A stretch of 64,000 nt of DNA from Streptomyces sp. NRRL B-3428 (GCA_000721375.1 JOGW01000011.1:62001-126000); one strand, 5' to 3'. Positions 17,683 through 27,928 are shown, counted from the stretch's first letter. Notes: generated by a model not told the origin, from the sequence alone. Numbers and translations are program-made.

Positions 17683-18684
17683 TTATGCGGGGACCAGTCG
17701 GAGATGTCCGGTGGACGCCGGGGTGCGCAGGGCCTGGTCGTAGCGGTGCAGGAGGAGACCGGCCACCGCGGCATGGGCGCCGAGCGGGGCGGAGGCGATC
17801 CAGGGCGCGGCCTCGGCGGCCGATGCGGCGAAGCGGCCGGGGGCCGTGAAGCAGGAGGCGATCGCGACCCGGTGGCGGCCGCGGGCGGCCAGGGTGCGGA
17901 TCGCGGCGGGTACGGCGGGGGCGGCCGCGCAGGCGTAGGCGGCGACCACCGGGACGCCGAGGCGTTCGGCGAGCTGTCCGGCGATACGGCGGGTGCCCGC
18001 GGCCGACTCCGGGTCACGCGATCCGGCGGCGGCGAGCACCACACCGCTCCCCCGCCGTATGCGCTCGGTCAGCAGCCCCTCGGGCGGCCAGCCCGCCTGG
18101 CGGAGACGGTCGTACAGGGCCTCGATGAGCAGCGGGTGCTCGCCGAGCGGTTCGGCGATCCGGGTGCGCAGCGCGCTGGCCCGGGCGGCGGCGGGCAGAT
18201 CGTGTTTGACGTGGAAGCCGCGGCTCAGGAGCAGCGGCACGAGCACGGCGTCGGTGACGCCTTCGGCGGTGAGCCGCGCGAGGGTGTCGGGGAGGAGGGG
18301 CTCGTCGATCTCGATGTGGCCGAGGCGCACGGTGAGTCCGGGCCGCAGCTCGCGGATGCGGCCCTGCAGCGCCTTGACCGTGGCGAGGGTCTCGGGGCGC
18401 CGGCTGCCGTGGCCGACGAGGACGAGCGCGGGCGCGGGGTGCGCGGCGGTGTGCCGACGGCCGTCGAGGCCCACGGAGCTGAGCTGGCTGCCGAGCTGGG
18501 CGGAGATCCGCCCCATCAGCTGGGCGGTGCTGTCGAAGCCGGCCTCCGGGGGCAGCGGGTCGGGAAAGGCGGCGGGGGCCGTCGTGCCCGTACGCGCTGT
18601 GGAGCTCGTACGCGATCCGGCGGCGGACCCGGTGCGGGAGGCGGACCCGGCGCGGGGGGCGGGGCTGGGGATCGAAGCCGTCAT
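17683..18684 (-). CDS. sirohydrochlorin chelatase (CbiX/SirB type)
   Basis: 333 residues. After a disordered, repeat-rich N-terminal 45 residues the protein has two chelatase half-domains: ALVLVGHGSRRPET with the catalytic histidine near 97 and HIEIDEPLL, then GVVLAAAGSRDPESAAG. It inserts Fe2+ (or Co2+) into sirohydrochlorin. Siroheme is the cofactor of the nitrite reductase encoded at 34975-37527, so a role in nitrite assimilation fits. Only the first half-domain keeps the metal-site histidine motif HGSR; the second reads AGSR. A GlnR-like repeat lies upstream. Confidence 0.8.
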   Translation of the reverse strand: MTASIPSPAPRAGSASRTGSAAGSRTSSTARTGTTAPAAFPDPLPPEAGFDSTAQLMGRISAQLGSQLSSVGLDGRRHTAAHPAPALVLVGHGSRRPETLATVKALQGRIRELRPGLTVRLGHIEIDEPLLPDTLARLTAEGVTDAVLVPLLLSRGFHVKHDLPAAARASALRTRIAEPLGEHPLLIEALYDRLRQAGWPPEGLLTERIRRGSGVVLAAAGSRDPESAAGTRRIAGQLAERLGVPVVAAYACAAAPAVPAAIRTLAARGRHRVAIASCFTAPGRFAASAAEAAPWIASAPLGAHAAVAGLLLHRYDQALRTPASTGHLRLVPA

Positions 18685-18706
18685 GGGGCCAGCCTGACGG
18701 GTGCAC

Positions 18707-18733
18707 GTTGCGGGGTCGTTGCGTGGCGGTGAC
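18707..18733 (-). promoter_or_regulatory. candidate GlnR box upstream of the chelatase
   Basis: Read on the minus strand: GTCAC, six bases, GCAAC, six bases, GCAAC. The 11-bp spacing matches the gTnAC-n6-GaAAC pattern of Streptomyces GlnR sites, though b-sites differ by one base. It lies 22-49 bp before the ATG. Confidence 0.35.
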
Positions 18734-18833
18734 GGGTGATTTCCCCGAGTTCACCTACCCGGCGGTCGGATTGTCAGTGGTGTGCGCGATGCTTTGTTTC
18801 GTGGGGGTGCGGTGCGGCCTGTGGGAGGGTCGG

Positions 18834-20015
18834 ATGCCGCTGTGTGCCCGGGGGTTGGGGAGCTCGGGGGTATGCAGGGGGCTCGGGGGACTTGAGCGGC
18901 TCGGGGGATCCGTGGGGAGATTCATCTATCTGCTGTACGGGGCGCTGACGTGGGGCGTCCGGTTGTGCGCGGTCGGGACCTGGGCGGCGGCCACCGTCGC
19001 GGGCCTGTGGACGCTCGGCGCGCTCGCCGGACCGCCGCCGCTGGACTCACCGGTGGCGTGGGGCTGGGCGGCGGCGGGGTGTGCGGTGGGGCGGCCGGTA
19101 CTGCTGTGGCTGCGCAAGGCCGTGGACGCGGTGCAGTGGCGGTGGACGTACGCGCCCGCTCCGTCGACGATCACCGGACCTGTGTCCTTGTCCGACTCTG
19201 TGTCCTTGTCCAAGTCTGTGTCCTTGTCCGAGTCGGTGTCCTTGTCCAAGGAGGAAGCCGACCGGCCGCGCTGGTATCCGGACGAGGAGCCGACGGGGCC
19301 GTTGAGCGCGCCGGCCTGGGTGAAGGTGCGCCGGTGTCTCGCGCTGGTCCCCGTGGCGGTCGCGTCCGCGGCCGTCTTCGGGCTGCTCAGCGCGGACTTG
19401 GACCAGAACGGGCTGATCGCGCGGATGCAGCAGGAGGGCGCCGTGGCGACGGTCGGCACCGTCACGGAGAAGCCGCGGGCTGTGTCGGAGGACCGCGACA
19501 GCGACGGCATCCTGCACGGGTACAGCGCGGATCTGGTGGTGCAAGTGCCCGATGCGCGGGAGGTGTTGCGGGCGGACGGGGCCTATACGGAGGGGAAGCC
19601 GGAGCGCGGGGACCGGGTGCAGTTGCTGTGGACGCCGGCGCAGCCGGGGTGGGGTGCGTACGTCAATCACCTGGACGACATGACGGCGCGCGCGGCACCT
19701 CGCTGGGAGCTGGTCTCCTCGAGCGGGCCTGGTCAGCACAGCCTTTTCCTGCTGATCATCATGCTGGTGGTCACACTCGCCTTCGGACTGCCGCTCGCGC
19801 TGGCGCCCGAGGCGGACGATCTGCACGAACAGTCCTGGTCGGCGGTGGCGCAGACGGTGTACGGGGTGGTCGTGGCCGGGGTGTTCCTGCTGCAGCGGCC
19901 GGTGCTGCTCGGGATGGGACTGCCGGACAACACGGCGCTCGCGCTCGCGACGGGGGCGTGTTTTCTGGTGCCGCTCGGCCTGCCGATCGTCACGGGCATA
20001 CGCACGCTGCTGTGA
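18834..20015 (+). CDS. multi-pass membrane protein of unknown function
   Basis: About 393 residues. Two to three N-terminal membrane segments, a cytoplasmic-like linker carrying a VSLS(D/K/E)S repeat, another hydrophobic segment (LALVPVAVASAAVFGLL), an extracytoplasmic domain of about 120 residues with DUF3592-like strands (VGTVTEKP, YSADLVVQVPD, RGDRVQLLWTP), and two or three C-terminal segments. ATG 18834 is chosen for its GGAGGG; the glycine-rich N terminus is doubtful, and a start near GTG 18911 is possible. No function can be named. Confidence 0.65.
   Translation: MPLCARGLGSSGVCRGLGGLERLGGSVGRFIYLLYGALTWGVRLCAVGTWAAATVAGLWTLGALAGPPPLDSPVAWGWAAAGCAVGRPVLLWLRKAVDAVQWRWTYAPAPSTITGPVSLSDSVSLSKSVSLSESVSLSKEEADRPRWYPDEEPTGPLSAPAWVKVRRCLALVPVAVASAAVFGLLSADLDQNGLIARMQQEGAVATVGTVTEKPRAVSEDRDSDGILHGYSADLVVQVPDAREVLRADGAYTEGKPERGDRVQLLWTPAQPGWGAYVNHLDDMTARAAPRWELVSSSGPGQHSLFLLIIMLVVTLAFGLPLALAPEADDLHEQSWSAVAQTVYGVVVAGVFLLQRPVLLGMGLPDNTALALATGACFLVPLGLPIVTGIRTLL
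19182..19253 (+). repeat. 18-bp tandem repeat, four copies, in frame
   Basis: GTGTCCTTGTCC plus six variable bases, repeated four times in register with the codon frame and encoding V-S-L-S-(D/K/E)-S units in the membrane protein's linker. Confidence 0.9.
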
Positions 20016-20029
20016 CACCCCTCGGGTGA

Positions 20030-20053
20030 GGGATCCCGGGATCCCGGGATCCC
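20030..20053. repeat. three tandem GGGATCCC palindromes
   Basis: Three 8-bp self-complementary units in a row, 15 bp after the stop codon of the membrane-protein gene. They can fold as a stem and may end transcription, but there is no U tract. Confidence 0.7.
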
Positions 20054-20172
20054 TATTGGATCGGTATGACCTGCCTTACACCGGCCGTTCGGAACCAAAC
20101 CGCCGCCACGGACATCGATCAAAGGACTGAAGAAGGACCGACAGAGGACCAAGTGCGACAGCGGGGGTGGGT

Positions 20173-20910
20173 ATGCGGGTGCCGGGAGCCGGGCGGACGG
20201 CCGAGGCGGTGCGAGCCGTGGGCGGGTGGCTCGGTGGGCTGTGGTCCCGGCTGCGGCGGGCGATGCGGACCCGGCGTGGGCAGCGGCGGGCCGTGCAGAC
20301 GCTGATGCTCGGGTGTGTGCTCGCGCTGCTGCCGTCGACGTGGATGTACGCGGTGGCCGCCGGTCAGGTGGGCGATGTGGCGCGGGCGCCCAGGACACCC
20401 GTGGCCGTCGTGTTCGGAGCGGGACTGTGGAAGGGCGAGCCCTCGCCGTATCTGGCCCACCGCCTCGATGCCGCCGCCGAGTTGTACCGCTCGGGCCGGA
20501 TCGAGGTCGTCCTGGTCACCGGGGACAACAGCCGTGTGGAGTACGACGAGCCGGATGCGATGCGCCGCTATCTGACCGAGCGCGGAGTCCCCGACCGGCG
20601 GATCGTGAGCGACTACGCGGGCTTCGACACCTGGGACTCCTGTGTCCGCGCCAAGCAGATCTTCGGCGTGGACCGGGCCGTGCTGATCAGCCAGGGCTTC
20701 CACATCCGCCGGGCGGTCGCGCTGTGCGAGCGGGCCGGTATCTCCTCGTACGGGGTCGGGGTGGCCGAACCGCATGACGCGACCTGGTACTGGGGCGGTA
20801 TAAGGGAGTTGCTCGCCTCGGGCAAGGGCGCGAGGGATGCGGTGCTCGCCCCGGATCCGCAGTTTCTGGGGGACCGCGAGGACGGGGTGCGGCGGGCGCT
20901 GGCCACACAG

Positions 20911-20916
<6 letters not shown>
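20173..20916 (+). CDS. SanA/YdcF-like DUF218 membrane protein
   Basis: 247 residues. A basic N terminus, one transmembrane helix near residues 43-60 (TLMLGCVLALLPSTWMYAV), then a DUF218 fold: AVVFGAGLWKGEPSPYLAHRLDAA, VVLVTGDNSRVEYDEPDAM, TWDSCVRAKQIFG and LISQGFHIRRAVALC. This is the SanA family (named in E. coli for vancomycin exclusion at high temperature), thought to act on envelope polymers or lipid-linked sugars. ATG 20173 is preferred over GTG 20167 for ribosome-binding-site spacing. Confidence 0.8.
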
Positions 20917-21833
<917 letters not shown>

Positions 21834-21920
21834 GGCACGAAGGGCGGTGGGGAGCGAGCCGGGTGAGGCGGCTGCCTCACCACCCCGCCCCCACCCCGCT
21901 GAGCCCGCCGTACCCGGCGT

Positions 21921-21947
21921 GTAACCAGGGTCGACCTGGGGCGTAAC
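21921..21947 (+). promoter_or_regulatory. candidate GlnR box upstream of nasA
   Basis: GTAAC (21921-21925), six bases, CGACC, six bases, GTAAC (21943-21947). The two a-sites are perfect and 22 bp apart; the b-site is poor. GlnR activates nitrate/nitrite assimilation genes in Streptomyces, which fits the gene that starts at 21970. Confidence 0.5.
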
Positions 21948-21969
21948 AAGGTGACCGCACGCTGGGCGT

Positions 21970-24222
21970 ATGCAGAAGCTCGCACCGTCCGAGGCCGCCG
22001 ACCCGGTCCCCACCCACTGTCCGTACTGCGCGCTGCAGTGCGGTATGAAGCTGGCCGTCGGGGACGGGCGGGTGGAGGTGGTCGAGCGGGAGGACTTTCC
22101 CGTGAACCGGGGGGCTCTGTGCGGGAAGGGGCGGACCGCGCCCGCACTGCTCGACAGAAGTGCTCGGCTGACCGAGCCGCTCGTCAGGGATCCCGGGACG
22201 GGGCAGCTCACGCCCGCGAGTTGGGACACGGCGCTCGGGATCATCGCCGAGCGGCTCGCGGCGACCCGCGCCGAGCACGGCCCCGACGCGTGCGGAGTGT
22301 TCGGCGGCGGCGGGCTGACCAATGAGAAGGCGTACGCGCTGGGGAAGTTCGCGCGCATCGTGCTCGGTACCTCGCAGATCGACTACAACGGGCGCTTCTG
22401 CATGTCGTCCGCCGCGGCCGCGGGGCGGAAGGCCTTCGGGGTCGACCGGGGGCTGCCGTTCCCCTTGGAGGACATTCCGCGTACCGGATGCGTGATCCTC
22501 GTCGGATCGAATCTCGCGGAGACCATGCCGCCCGCGCTGCGCTACTTCACCGAGCTGAAGGAGAACGGCGGCACGCTGATCGTCATCGATCCCAGGCGCA
22601 CAAAGACCGCCGAGCAGGCCGATCTGCATCTGGCGCCCCGGCCGGGGACGGATCTCGCCCTCGCGCTCGGCCTGCTGCATCTGGTGGTGACACAGGGGCG
22701 TACGGACGAGGAGTTCATCCGCGAGCGGACCACCGGGTGGGACCGGGCGCGCCCCGCCGTCATGGCGCACTGGCCCGAGCTGGTCGAGCGGATCACCGGC
22801 GTCCCGGTGCCCCAACTGCGGCGTGCGGTCGAGATGTTCTGCGCGCCCGAGAACGCGATGGTGCTCACCGCGCGCGGGCCCGAGCAGCAGGCCAAGGGCA
22901 CGGACACGGTCGGGGCATGGATCAACCTGTGTCTGGCGACGGGGCGTGCGGGCCGGCCGCTGAGCGGGTACGGCTGTCTGACCGGGCAGGGCAACGGACA
23001 GGGCGGACGGGAACACGGCCAGAAGGCCGACCAGTTGCCCGGATACCGCGACCTGACCGACCCGGCGGCCCGCGCCCATGTCGCCGAGGTGTGGGGAGTC
23101 GATCCCGACTCGCTGCCCGGGCCCGGGCGCAGCGCCTACGAACTGCTCGACGCGCTCGGCGGCGACATCAAGTCCCTGCTTCTGATGGCCTCCAATCCCG
23201 TCGTCTCCGCACCTCGCGCCGCCCATGTCGAGGAGCGGCTGCGCTCACTCGACTTCCTCGCCGTGGCCGATGTGGTGCTGTCGGAGACAGCGGCGCTCGC
23301 GGACGTGGTGCTTCCGGTGACCCAGTGGGCCGAGGAGACCGGCACGCTCACCAATCTGGAGGGCCGCGTCCTGCTGCGGCGGCGTGCGGTGTCGGCTCCT
23401 TCGGGGGTACGGAGCGATCTCCACGTAATGAGTGAACTGGCCGCACTCCTCGGGGTGGAGAAGGGGTTCCCGACCGATCCCGAAGAGGTCTTCGAGGAAC
23501 TGCGGCGGGCCAGCGCGGGCGGCGCGGCGGACTACGCGGGGATCACATACCGGCGGCTCGTGGAGGAGGACGGGGTGTTCTGGCCCTGTCCTCAGGACGG
23601 GGGGACCGCCGAGGCCGGTGCCGTCTCGGGGGGCGGCACCGGCACCAGCGGCACCAGCTCCAGCACTGGCACCACAACCCGGGCGGTGGCGGGTCAACAC
23701 CCCGGCACCCCCCGCCTGTTCCTCGACCGCTTCGCCACACCCGACGGCCGCGCCCGCTTCGCCGAGGTGACGCACCGGCCCGCCGCCGAGGAGACGGACG
23801 CCGAGTTCCCGGTGGTCCTGACCACGGGCCGGGTGCTCGCCCAGTACCAGTCCGGCGCCCAGACCCGCCGTGTACCGGAGCTGAACGCCGCCGCCCCGGG
23901 CCCCTTCGTCCAGCTGCATCCACGGCTCGCGGAGCGGATCGGGGTCGGTGAGGGCGACCGGGTCGCGGTGGTCTCGCGGCGCGGCAGGGCGGTGGCGCCG
24001 GCGCGGATCAGTACGGCGATACGGGCGGACACGGTGTTCATGCCGTTCCACTGGGCCGGTGAGGGGCGGGCCAACACGCTCACGAATGCGGCGCTCGATC
24101 CGACCTCCCGTATGCCGGAGTTCAAGGTGTGCGCGGTGCGGCTCGAACCCGTACGCGACGAAGAGACCGACGCCACCGGACAACCCGACGCCGCCGGAGG
24201 GCTCAACTCCCCGCGCGCGTAA
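21970..24222 (+). CDS. nasA: assimilatory nitrate reductase catalytic subunit
   Basis: 750 residues. The N-terminal [4Fe-4S] motif CPYCALQCGM with the fourth cysteine in ALCGKG, then molybdopterin-guanine-dinucleotide-binding regions including GGGGLTNEKAY, FCMSSAAAAG with the molybdenum-ligand cysteine, GSNLAETMPP, and YGCLTGQGNGQGGREHG. The C-terminal molybdopterin domain contains TTGRVLAQYQSG. It reduces nitrate to nitrite in the cytoplasm. A Gly/Ser/Thr-rich stretch at about 550-580 is an interdomain linker typical of high-GC relatives. No dedicated electron-transfer subunit is adjacent; flavoprotein 33738-34973 is a candidate. Confidence 0.92.
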   Translation: MQKLAPSEAADPVPTHCPYCALQCGMKLAVGDGRVEVVEREDFPVNRGALCGKGRTAPALLDRSARLTEPLVRDPGTGQLTPASWDTALGIIAERLAATRAEHGPDACGVFGGGGLTNEKAYALGKFARIVLGTSQIDYNGRFCMSSAAAAGRKAFGVDRGLPFPLEDIPRTGCVILVGSNLAETMPPALRYFTELKENGGTLIVIDPRRTKTAEQADLHLAPRPGTDLALALGLLHLVVTQGRTDEEFIRERTTGWDRARPAVMAHWPELVERITGVPVPQLRRAVEMFCAPENAMVLTARGPEQQAKGTDTVGAWINLCLATGRAGRPLSGYGCLTGQGNGQGGREHGQKADQLPGYRDLTDPAARAHVAEVWGVDPDSLPGPGRSAYELLDALGGDIKSLLLMASNPVVSAPRAAHVEERLRSLDFLAVADVVLSETAALADVVLPVTQWAEETGTLTNLEGRVLLRRRAVSAPSGVRSDLHVMSELAALLGVEKGFPTDPEEVFEELRRASAGGAADYAGITYRRLVEEDGVFWPCPQDGGTAEAGAVSGGGTGTSGTSSSTGTTTRAVAGQHPGTPRLFLDRFATPDGRARFAEVTHRPAAEETDAEFPVVLTTGRVLAQYQSGAQTRRVPELNAAAPGPFVQLHPRLAERIGVGEGDRVAVVSRRGRAVAPARISTAIRADTVFMPFHWAGEGRANTLTNAALDPTSRMPEFKVCAVRLEPVRDEETDATGQPDAAGGLNSPRA

Positions 24223-24640
24223 GCCAGTCCCCACCCGGCAGCACCCGTCCCCGCGCCCGCAGTCGCGCCGCCACGGCCGGCGCCGCCACGTACACCCACG
24301 CCCGCACCGGGCCCGCCGCCGTCTCCACGGCGACGGCCACCCGCTCGTAGTCGTTGTGCGGATCGCCGGGGACGTAGTCCTCCAAGCGGTCGAGCAGGGC
24401 GAGGAGCCGGGGATACGCCTCGGGGTCCGCCGAGTCCGGTGTCACGAGATCGCCGCGTACGGTGCCATCGCCCTCGATCGCGTACGGGTATCCGGGCCCC
24501 TCGTAGAGCACCGCCCCCGCCCAGCTCGCCGGTTCGGCGGCGGTCGTCCGGCCCGCCAGGAACCGCAGGTGGTTGTCCTCACCCGGCCGCAGCGTCCCGT
24601 ACACGAAGAACGGCAGCCGGGGTTCGTCGGACGGTCTCAC
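24203..24640 (-). CDS. gamma-glutamylcyclotransferase-family protein
   Basis: 145 residues. FFVYGTLRPGEDN is the YGSLR-type substrate-binding loop of the GGCT/AIG2-like fold, followed by EGPGYPYAIEGDGTVRGDLV and LDRLEDYVPGDPHNDYERV, which carries conserved acidic residues of the family. These enzymes release 5-oxoproline from gamma-glutamyl compounds or act on related amines; the exact substrate is not predictable. The GTG start overlaps the stop of cutA (GTGA), so both are co-translated. Its end overlaps nasA by 20 bp on the opposite strand. Confidence 0.8.
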   Translation of the reverse strand: MRPSDEPRLPFFVYGTLRPGEDNHLRFLAGRTTAAEPASWAGAVLYEGPGYPYAIEGDGTVRGDLVTPDSADPEAYPRLLALLDRLEDYVPGDPHNDYERVAVAVETAAGPVRAWVYVAAPAVAARLRARGRVLPGGDWLTRAGS

Positions 24641-25014
24641 GGAGTCGTCTCCCTGCGGACCCAGTCCAGATACGCCGCGCTGCCCGCCGCCACAGGTGTC
24701 GCGACGATCTCGGGGTTCTCGTAGTCGTGCACCTCCTGGAGCCACTCCTGCAGCCGCGGATAGCGCTCGGCCGTCGTCTTCAGGAGGATCTGCCACTCCT
24801 CGGCGGTCTCGATCTTCCCCTCCCAGCGGTACACCGACGTCACCGGGCCGGAGATCTGCGCACACGCCGCGAGCCGTACGTCCACGGCGCCGCGCGCGAT
24901 CAGCTGGGCCTTCAGCGCCGCGTCGGTCGTCGTCAGAACGGTCCACACCCCGGAGCCCCAGGAGGGATCCGCCTTGCTCTGCGTACCGTCCCCCACACCC
25001 GTGCCGTTGCCCAC
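24637..25014 (-). CDS. cutA: CutA-family trimeric protein
   Basis: About 125 residues. The core WTVLTTTDAALKAQLIARG, LAACAQISGPVTSVYRWEGK and EEWQILLKTTAERYPRLQEW is the CutA1 signature, named for divalent-cation tolerance but of uncertain function. The GTG at 25014 lies at ideal distance from GGAAGG; GTG 25020 is possible. It is first gene of a two-gene unit with the cyclotransferase, divergent from the lipoprotein at 25295. Confidence 0.85.
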   Translation of the reverse strand: MGNGTGVGDGTQSKADPSWGSGVWTVLTTTDAALKAQLIARGAVDVRLAACAQISGPVTSVYRWEGKIETAEEWQILLKTTAERYPRLQEWLQEVHDYENPEIVATPVAAGSAAYLDWVRRETTP

Positions 25015-25294
25015 GTCCACGCCTTCCCTTCCGCGTCGCCGCCGAGATGCCCAGGGCATCCAGGACCAAAGTCACCATTTGTCGCTGTGCATACGCATTC
25101 GCCCCGACTGTTACATAACGTGCCGTTTTTCGTGATGCACGCCCCCTACCGTTCCATTGTGGTGGCCGACCTCTCGCCGAATCCCCGGCATTCCCCGGTC
25201 GGCCACCCCCCTCTCGCCCGGACCTCCGGTCCCGCAGCAGAGCCCGAACCACCCGCCTCGCCCCACCGAGGCCCCGACCTGGGACCGCACGCCC

Positions 25295-26011
25295 ATGACC
25301 CGTCGTTCGCGCCACTTCGTGGCGGCCGTCGTCGCTGCCCTCGTGGCCGCGGCGCTGCTTGTCGGCTGCGGAGACCAGAACGGTCTCGACCAGGGCACCC
25401 GCGCCCCCGACGTATCGGAGCAGCCGCACCCCGAGGCCGTATGGCCCGCCTGGTCCCAGGCGCCGCCGAACTCGCCGGTCGCCGACGGCGCGGGCCAGGA
25501 CGCGCCGCCCGCGCTCAAGCGGTTCTCCGTGCCCGAGGGCGGCTTCGCCGAGGTCTCCGTACGCGATGTGCTGCGCGCCGACCCGGACATGCGCGGCTAC
25601 GTCAGGCTCCGCGACATCTCCGGACCCGGCCGCCCCGGCATCCGCCCGCCGCAGCTGGTGGAGCTGACAGGGAGCGGCAGAAAGGAGCTGGTCATCGCGG
25701 TGGACACCACGTCGGGGCGCACGGTCGTCGCGGTCTACACCCAGCGCGACGGCAGGGCGTACCGCATCCTCAAGTCCGGCGGGCAGCGGATGTCCGTCGA
25801 GACCGTCGGCAGCGATCTGCTGCTTCGCACCCCGAAGGACGGCGGCGAGAACGCGGTGCGCTACCACTGGAACGGCGCCTTGCTCGCCGCGCTCAGCGAC
25901 ACCACGACCTACCCCAAGAACACCTCCGGCGGCTCCGCGAGCCACCGCCCCCGGGCCGGCGGCGCCGAATCGTGCCCGGCCGACGAGTTCGTCGAGAGGG
26001 TCGCACCGTGA
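25295..26011 (+). CDS. lipoprotein paired with a histidine kinase
   Basis: 238 residues. Signal peptide with lipobox LVGC at about 25-28, so it sits on the outer face of the membrane. The mature domain has short beta repeats (LVELTGSGRKELVIAVDTTS, VVAVYTQRDGRAYRILKSGG) resembling VCBS/FG-GAP-type blades, as in CseA-type lipoproteins, but no binding motif I can name. The stop overlaps the start of the kinase gene (GTGA), so the two are made together and the lipoprotein probably modulates kinase sensing. Ribosome-binding site is weak. Confidence 0.75.
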   Translation: MTRRSRHFVAAVVAALVAAALLVGCGDQNGLDQGTRAPDVSEQPHPEAVWPAWSQAPPNSPVADGAGQDAPPALKRFSVPEGGFAEVSVRDVLRADPDMRGYVRLRDISGPGRPGIRPPQLVELTGSGRKELVIAVDTTSGRTVVAVYTQRDGRAYRILKSGGQRMSVETVGSDLLLRTPKDGGENAVRYHWNGALLAALSDTTTYPKNTSGGSASHRPRAGGAESCPADEFVERVAP

Positions 26012-27270
26012 CCGGCGGCCGGCTGCGCGCCCGGCTCAACGGCCTCGGGCTGCGCTGGAAGATCGCCGCGCTGCTCGCCTCCGGCTGCGCCCTGGTCGCG
26101 CTGGCGATCGGCGGCCTCATCCATCACGCGCGCTACGAACAGGTCGCCGAGCAGGCACGGGACAACGCGACCGCCGAGCTGATCCGCGTACGGAAGGTGT
26201 ACGTGGCGACCGGCGGTGTCGACCCCGAGGACTCGGGGGCCGCGATCGACTCCCCCGCGCTGCCGTCCTCGCTGCGCGACGCGGCGCTGGCGAAGCGGCG
26301 TACGACCTTTCTGGAGATGGACGCCGAGCATCCCGCGGTCTGGGCCGCGCGGCCGATCGGCGCGAAGTCGGTTCTCTCGGTGAAGCTGCCGCTGGACGAG
26401 GCGCGTGCGGAACTCGCCGATCTGGACAGCCAGTTGATCGCCTGGGGCACGGTGGTCGTGGGCCTTGCCGCGCTCGGCGGCGGTGCGCTGGCGAGCCGGG
26501 TGAGCCGCGATCTGCGCACGGCCGCCGCCACGGCACGGAAGATCAGTTCGGGCGATCTGGACGCACGGATCAATCACCCCCGCCCTCCTCGTACGAAGGA
26601 CGAGGTGGCCGAACTGGCCTGCGCCGTGGACACGATGGCCACCACGCTGCAGCAGCGGCTCGAGGCCGAGCAGCGCTTCACCGCCGATGTCGCGCACGAG
26701 CTGCGCACACCGCTGACCGGTCTGCACACGGCCGCCGAACTGCTGCCGCCGGGGCGGCCCACCGAGCTCGTACGCGACCGGGTGTCCGCGCTGCGTGCGC
26801 TCACCGAGGACCTTCTGGAGGTGGCCCGGCTCGACGCGCGGATCGAGCAGCCCGATCCGGAGGTGCATCCGCTGGGCAAGCTGGTGGAGGGGATCATCCA
26901 ACGGGCCGGGTTCGCGGCCGAGTTCGCGGGTGGCGAGGACACGTACGTACGGACGGACAGCCGGCGCCTTGAGCGGATCGTGGCGAATCTGATCGTGAAC
27001 GCCCGGCGGCACGGCTCCGAACCGATCGAGGTCCTGGTGTCGGGTACGTCGGTGACGGTGCGCGATCACGGTCCCGGATTCCCCGCGCATCTGCTCGCCG
27101 AGGGTCCGCAGCGCTTCATGACCGGGGCGAAGGAGCGCGGCCAGGGCACGGGACTCGGTCTGACGATCGCGCTCGGGCAGGCCGAGGTGATCGGCGCCCG
27201 GGTCGAGCTGAGCAACGCGGACGACGGTGGCGCGGTGGCCACCGTCGTCCTGCCGGGTGTGACGGACTAG
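26008..27270 (+). CDS. orphan sensor histidine kinase
   Basis: 420 residues. Transmembrane segment 1 (about 16-38), an extracytoplasmic loop of about 95 residues, transmembrane segment 2 (about 138-160), HAMP, dimerisation domain with FTADVAHELRTPLTGLH (phospho-accepting histidine near 230), N box RIVANLIVNARRHG, G1 DHGPGFP, and G2 GQGTGLGLTIA. The kinase looks complete and active. No response regulator gene is adjacent, so its partner is elsewhere. GTG start overlapping the lipoprotein stop. Converges on the FMN reductase gene. Confidence 0.9.
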   Translation: MTGGRLRARLNGLGLRWKIAALLASGCALVALAIGGLIHHARYEQVAEQARDNATAELIRVRKVYVATGGVDPEDSGAAIDSPALPSSLRDAALAKRRTTFLEMDAEHPAVWAARPIGAKSVLSVKLPLDEARAELADLDSQLIAWGTVVVGLAALGGGALASRVSRDLRTAAATARKISSGDLDARINHPRPPRTKDEVAELACAVDTMATTLQQRLEAEQRFTADVAHELRTPLTGLHTAAELLPPGRPTELVRDRVSALRALTEDLLEVARLDARIEQPDPEVHPLGKLVEGIIQRAGFAAEFAGGEDTYVRTDSRRLERIVANLIVNARRHGSEPIEVLVSGTSVTVRDHGPGFPAHLLAEGPQRFMTGAKERGQGTGLGLTIALGQAEVIGARVELSNADDGGAVATVVLPGVTD

Positions 27271-27288
27271 TACGGGCTGACCGGCCTC

Positions 27289-27912
27289 TCAGTACGGCCG
27301 GACGGACTTGGCCTCCTTGAGGGCCAGTGCCCACCAGGTCAGCCGGTCGAGCAGCACCTTCGCCGCCGCGTCGCACTCCGCCGGGTCGCGGTGGCGGCCC
27401 GACTCGTCGAACTCGCCGTGGGCCTTGTGGAAGGAGACGGTGTCGCGCACGGTCACGGCGTGCAACTCGGCGAAGACCGCGCGCAGTTGCTCCACCGCGC
27501 GCAGTCCGCCCGAGACCCCGCCGTACGAGACGAAGCCGACGGGCTTGGCCTGCCACTCGGTGAAGTGCCAGTCGACGAGGTTCTTCAGGGCCGCGGGGAA
27601 CGAGTGGTTGTACTCGGGGGTGAGCACCACGAAGGCGTCCGCGGCGGCGAGCTTCGGAGTCACGGCGGCGAGCTGCTCGCGCACCTCGGCCGAGGGCCGG
27701 TGGGACAGGGCGGTGGGCAGATCGTGCTCGGCGAGGTCCACGACCTCGATGTCGAGGTCGGCGCGACCCCGGGCATAGGCGAGGAACCAGTCGGCGATCA
27801 CGGGACCGAAGCGGCCGTGCCGGTTGGAGCCGATCACCACGGCGAGCTTGATCGTGCGGGGCTCGGCGGGGCTGCCGGCAAGGGCGCCGGTGGGTTCAGC
27901 AACTGTTGTCAT
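27289..27912 (-). CDS. NADPH-dependent FMN reductase, SoxR-regulated type
   Basis: 207 residues. Flavodoxin-like fold: KLAVVIGSNRHGRFGPVIADWF (FMN phosphate loop), VVLTPEYNHSFPAALKNLVDW (the PEYNxSxPxxLKN signature) and GFVSYGGVSGGLRA. It reduces FMN or quinone-like redox compounds with NADPH. A SoxR-type operator lies 17 bp upstream. In S. coelicolor a reductase of this kind is one of the few SoxR targets that respond to redox-active antibiotics, and the position between nasA and nirB agrees with that gene. Confidence 0.9.
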   Translation of the reverse strand: MTTVAEPTGALAGSPAEPRTIKLAVVIGSNRHGRFGPVIADWFLAYARGRADLDIEVVDLAEHDLPTALSHRPSAEVREQLAAVTPKLAAADAFVVLTPEYNHSFPAALKNLVDWHFTEWQAKPVGFVSYGGVSGGLRAVEQLRAVFAELHAVTVRDTVSFHKAHGEFDESGRHRDPAECDAAAKVLLDRLTWWALALKEAKSVRPY

Positions 27913-27928
27913 GCGCTTCAGGCTCGTA

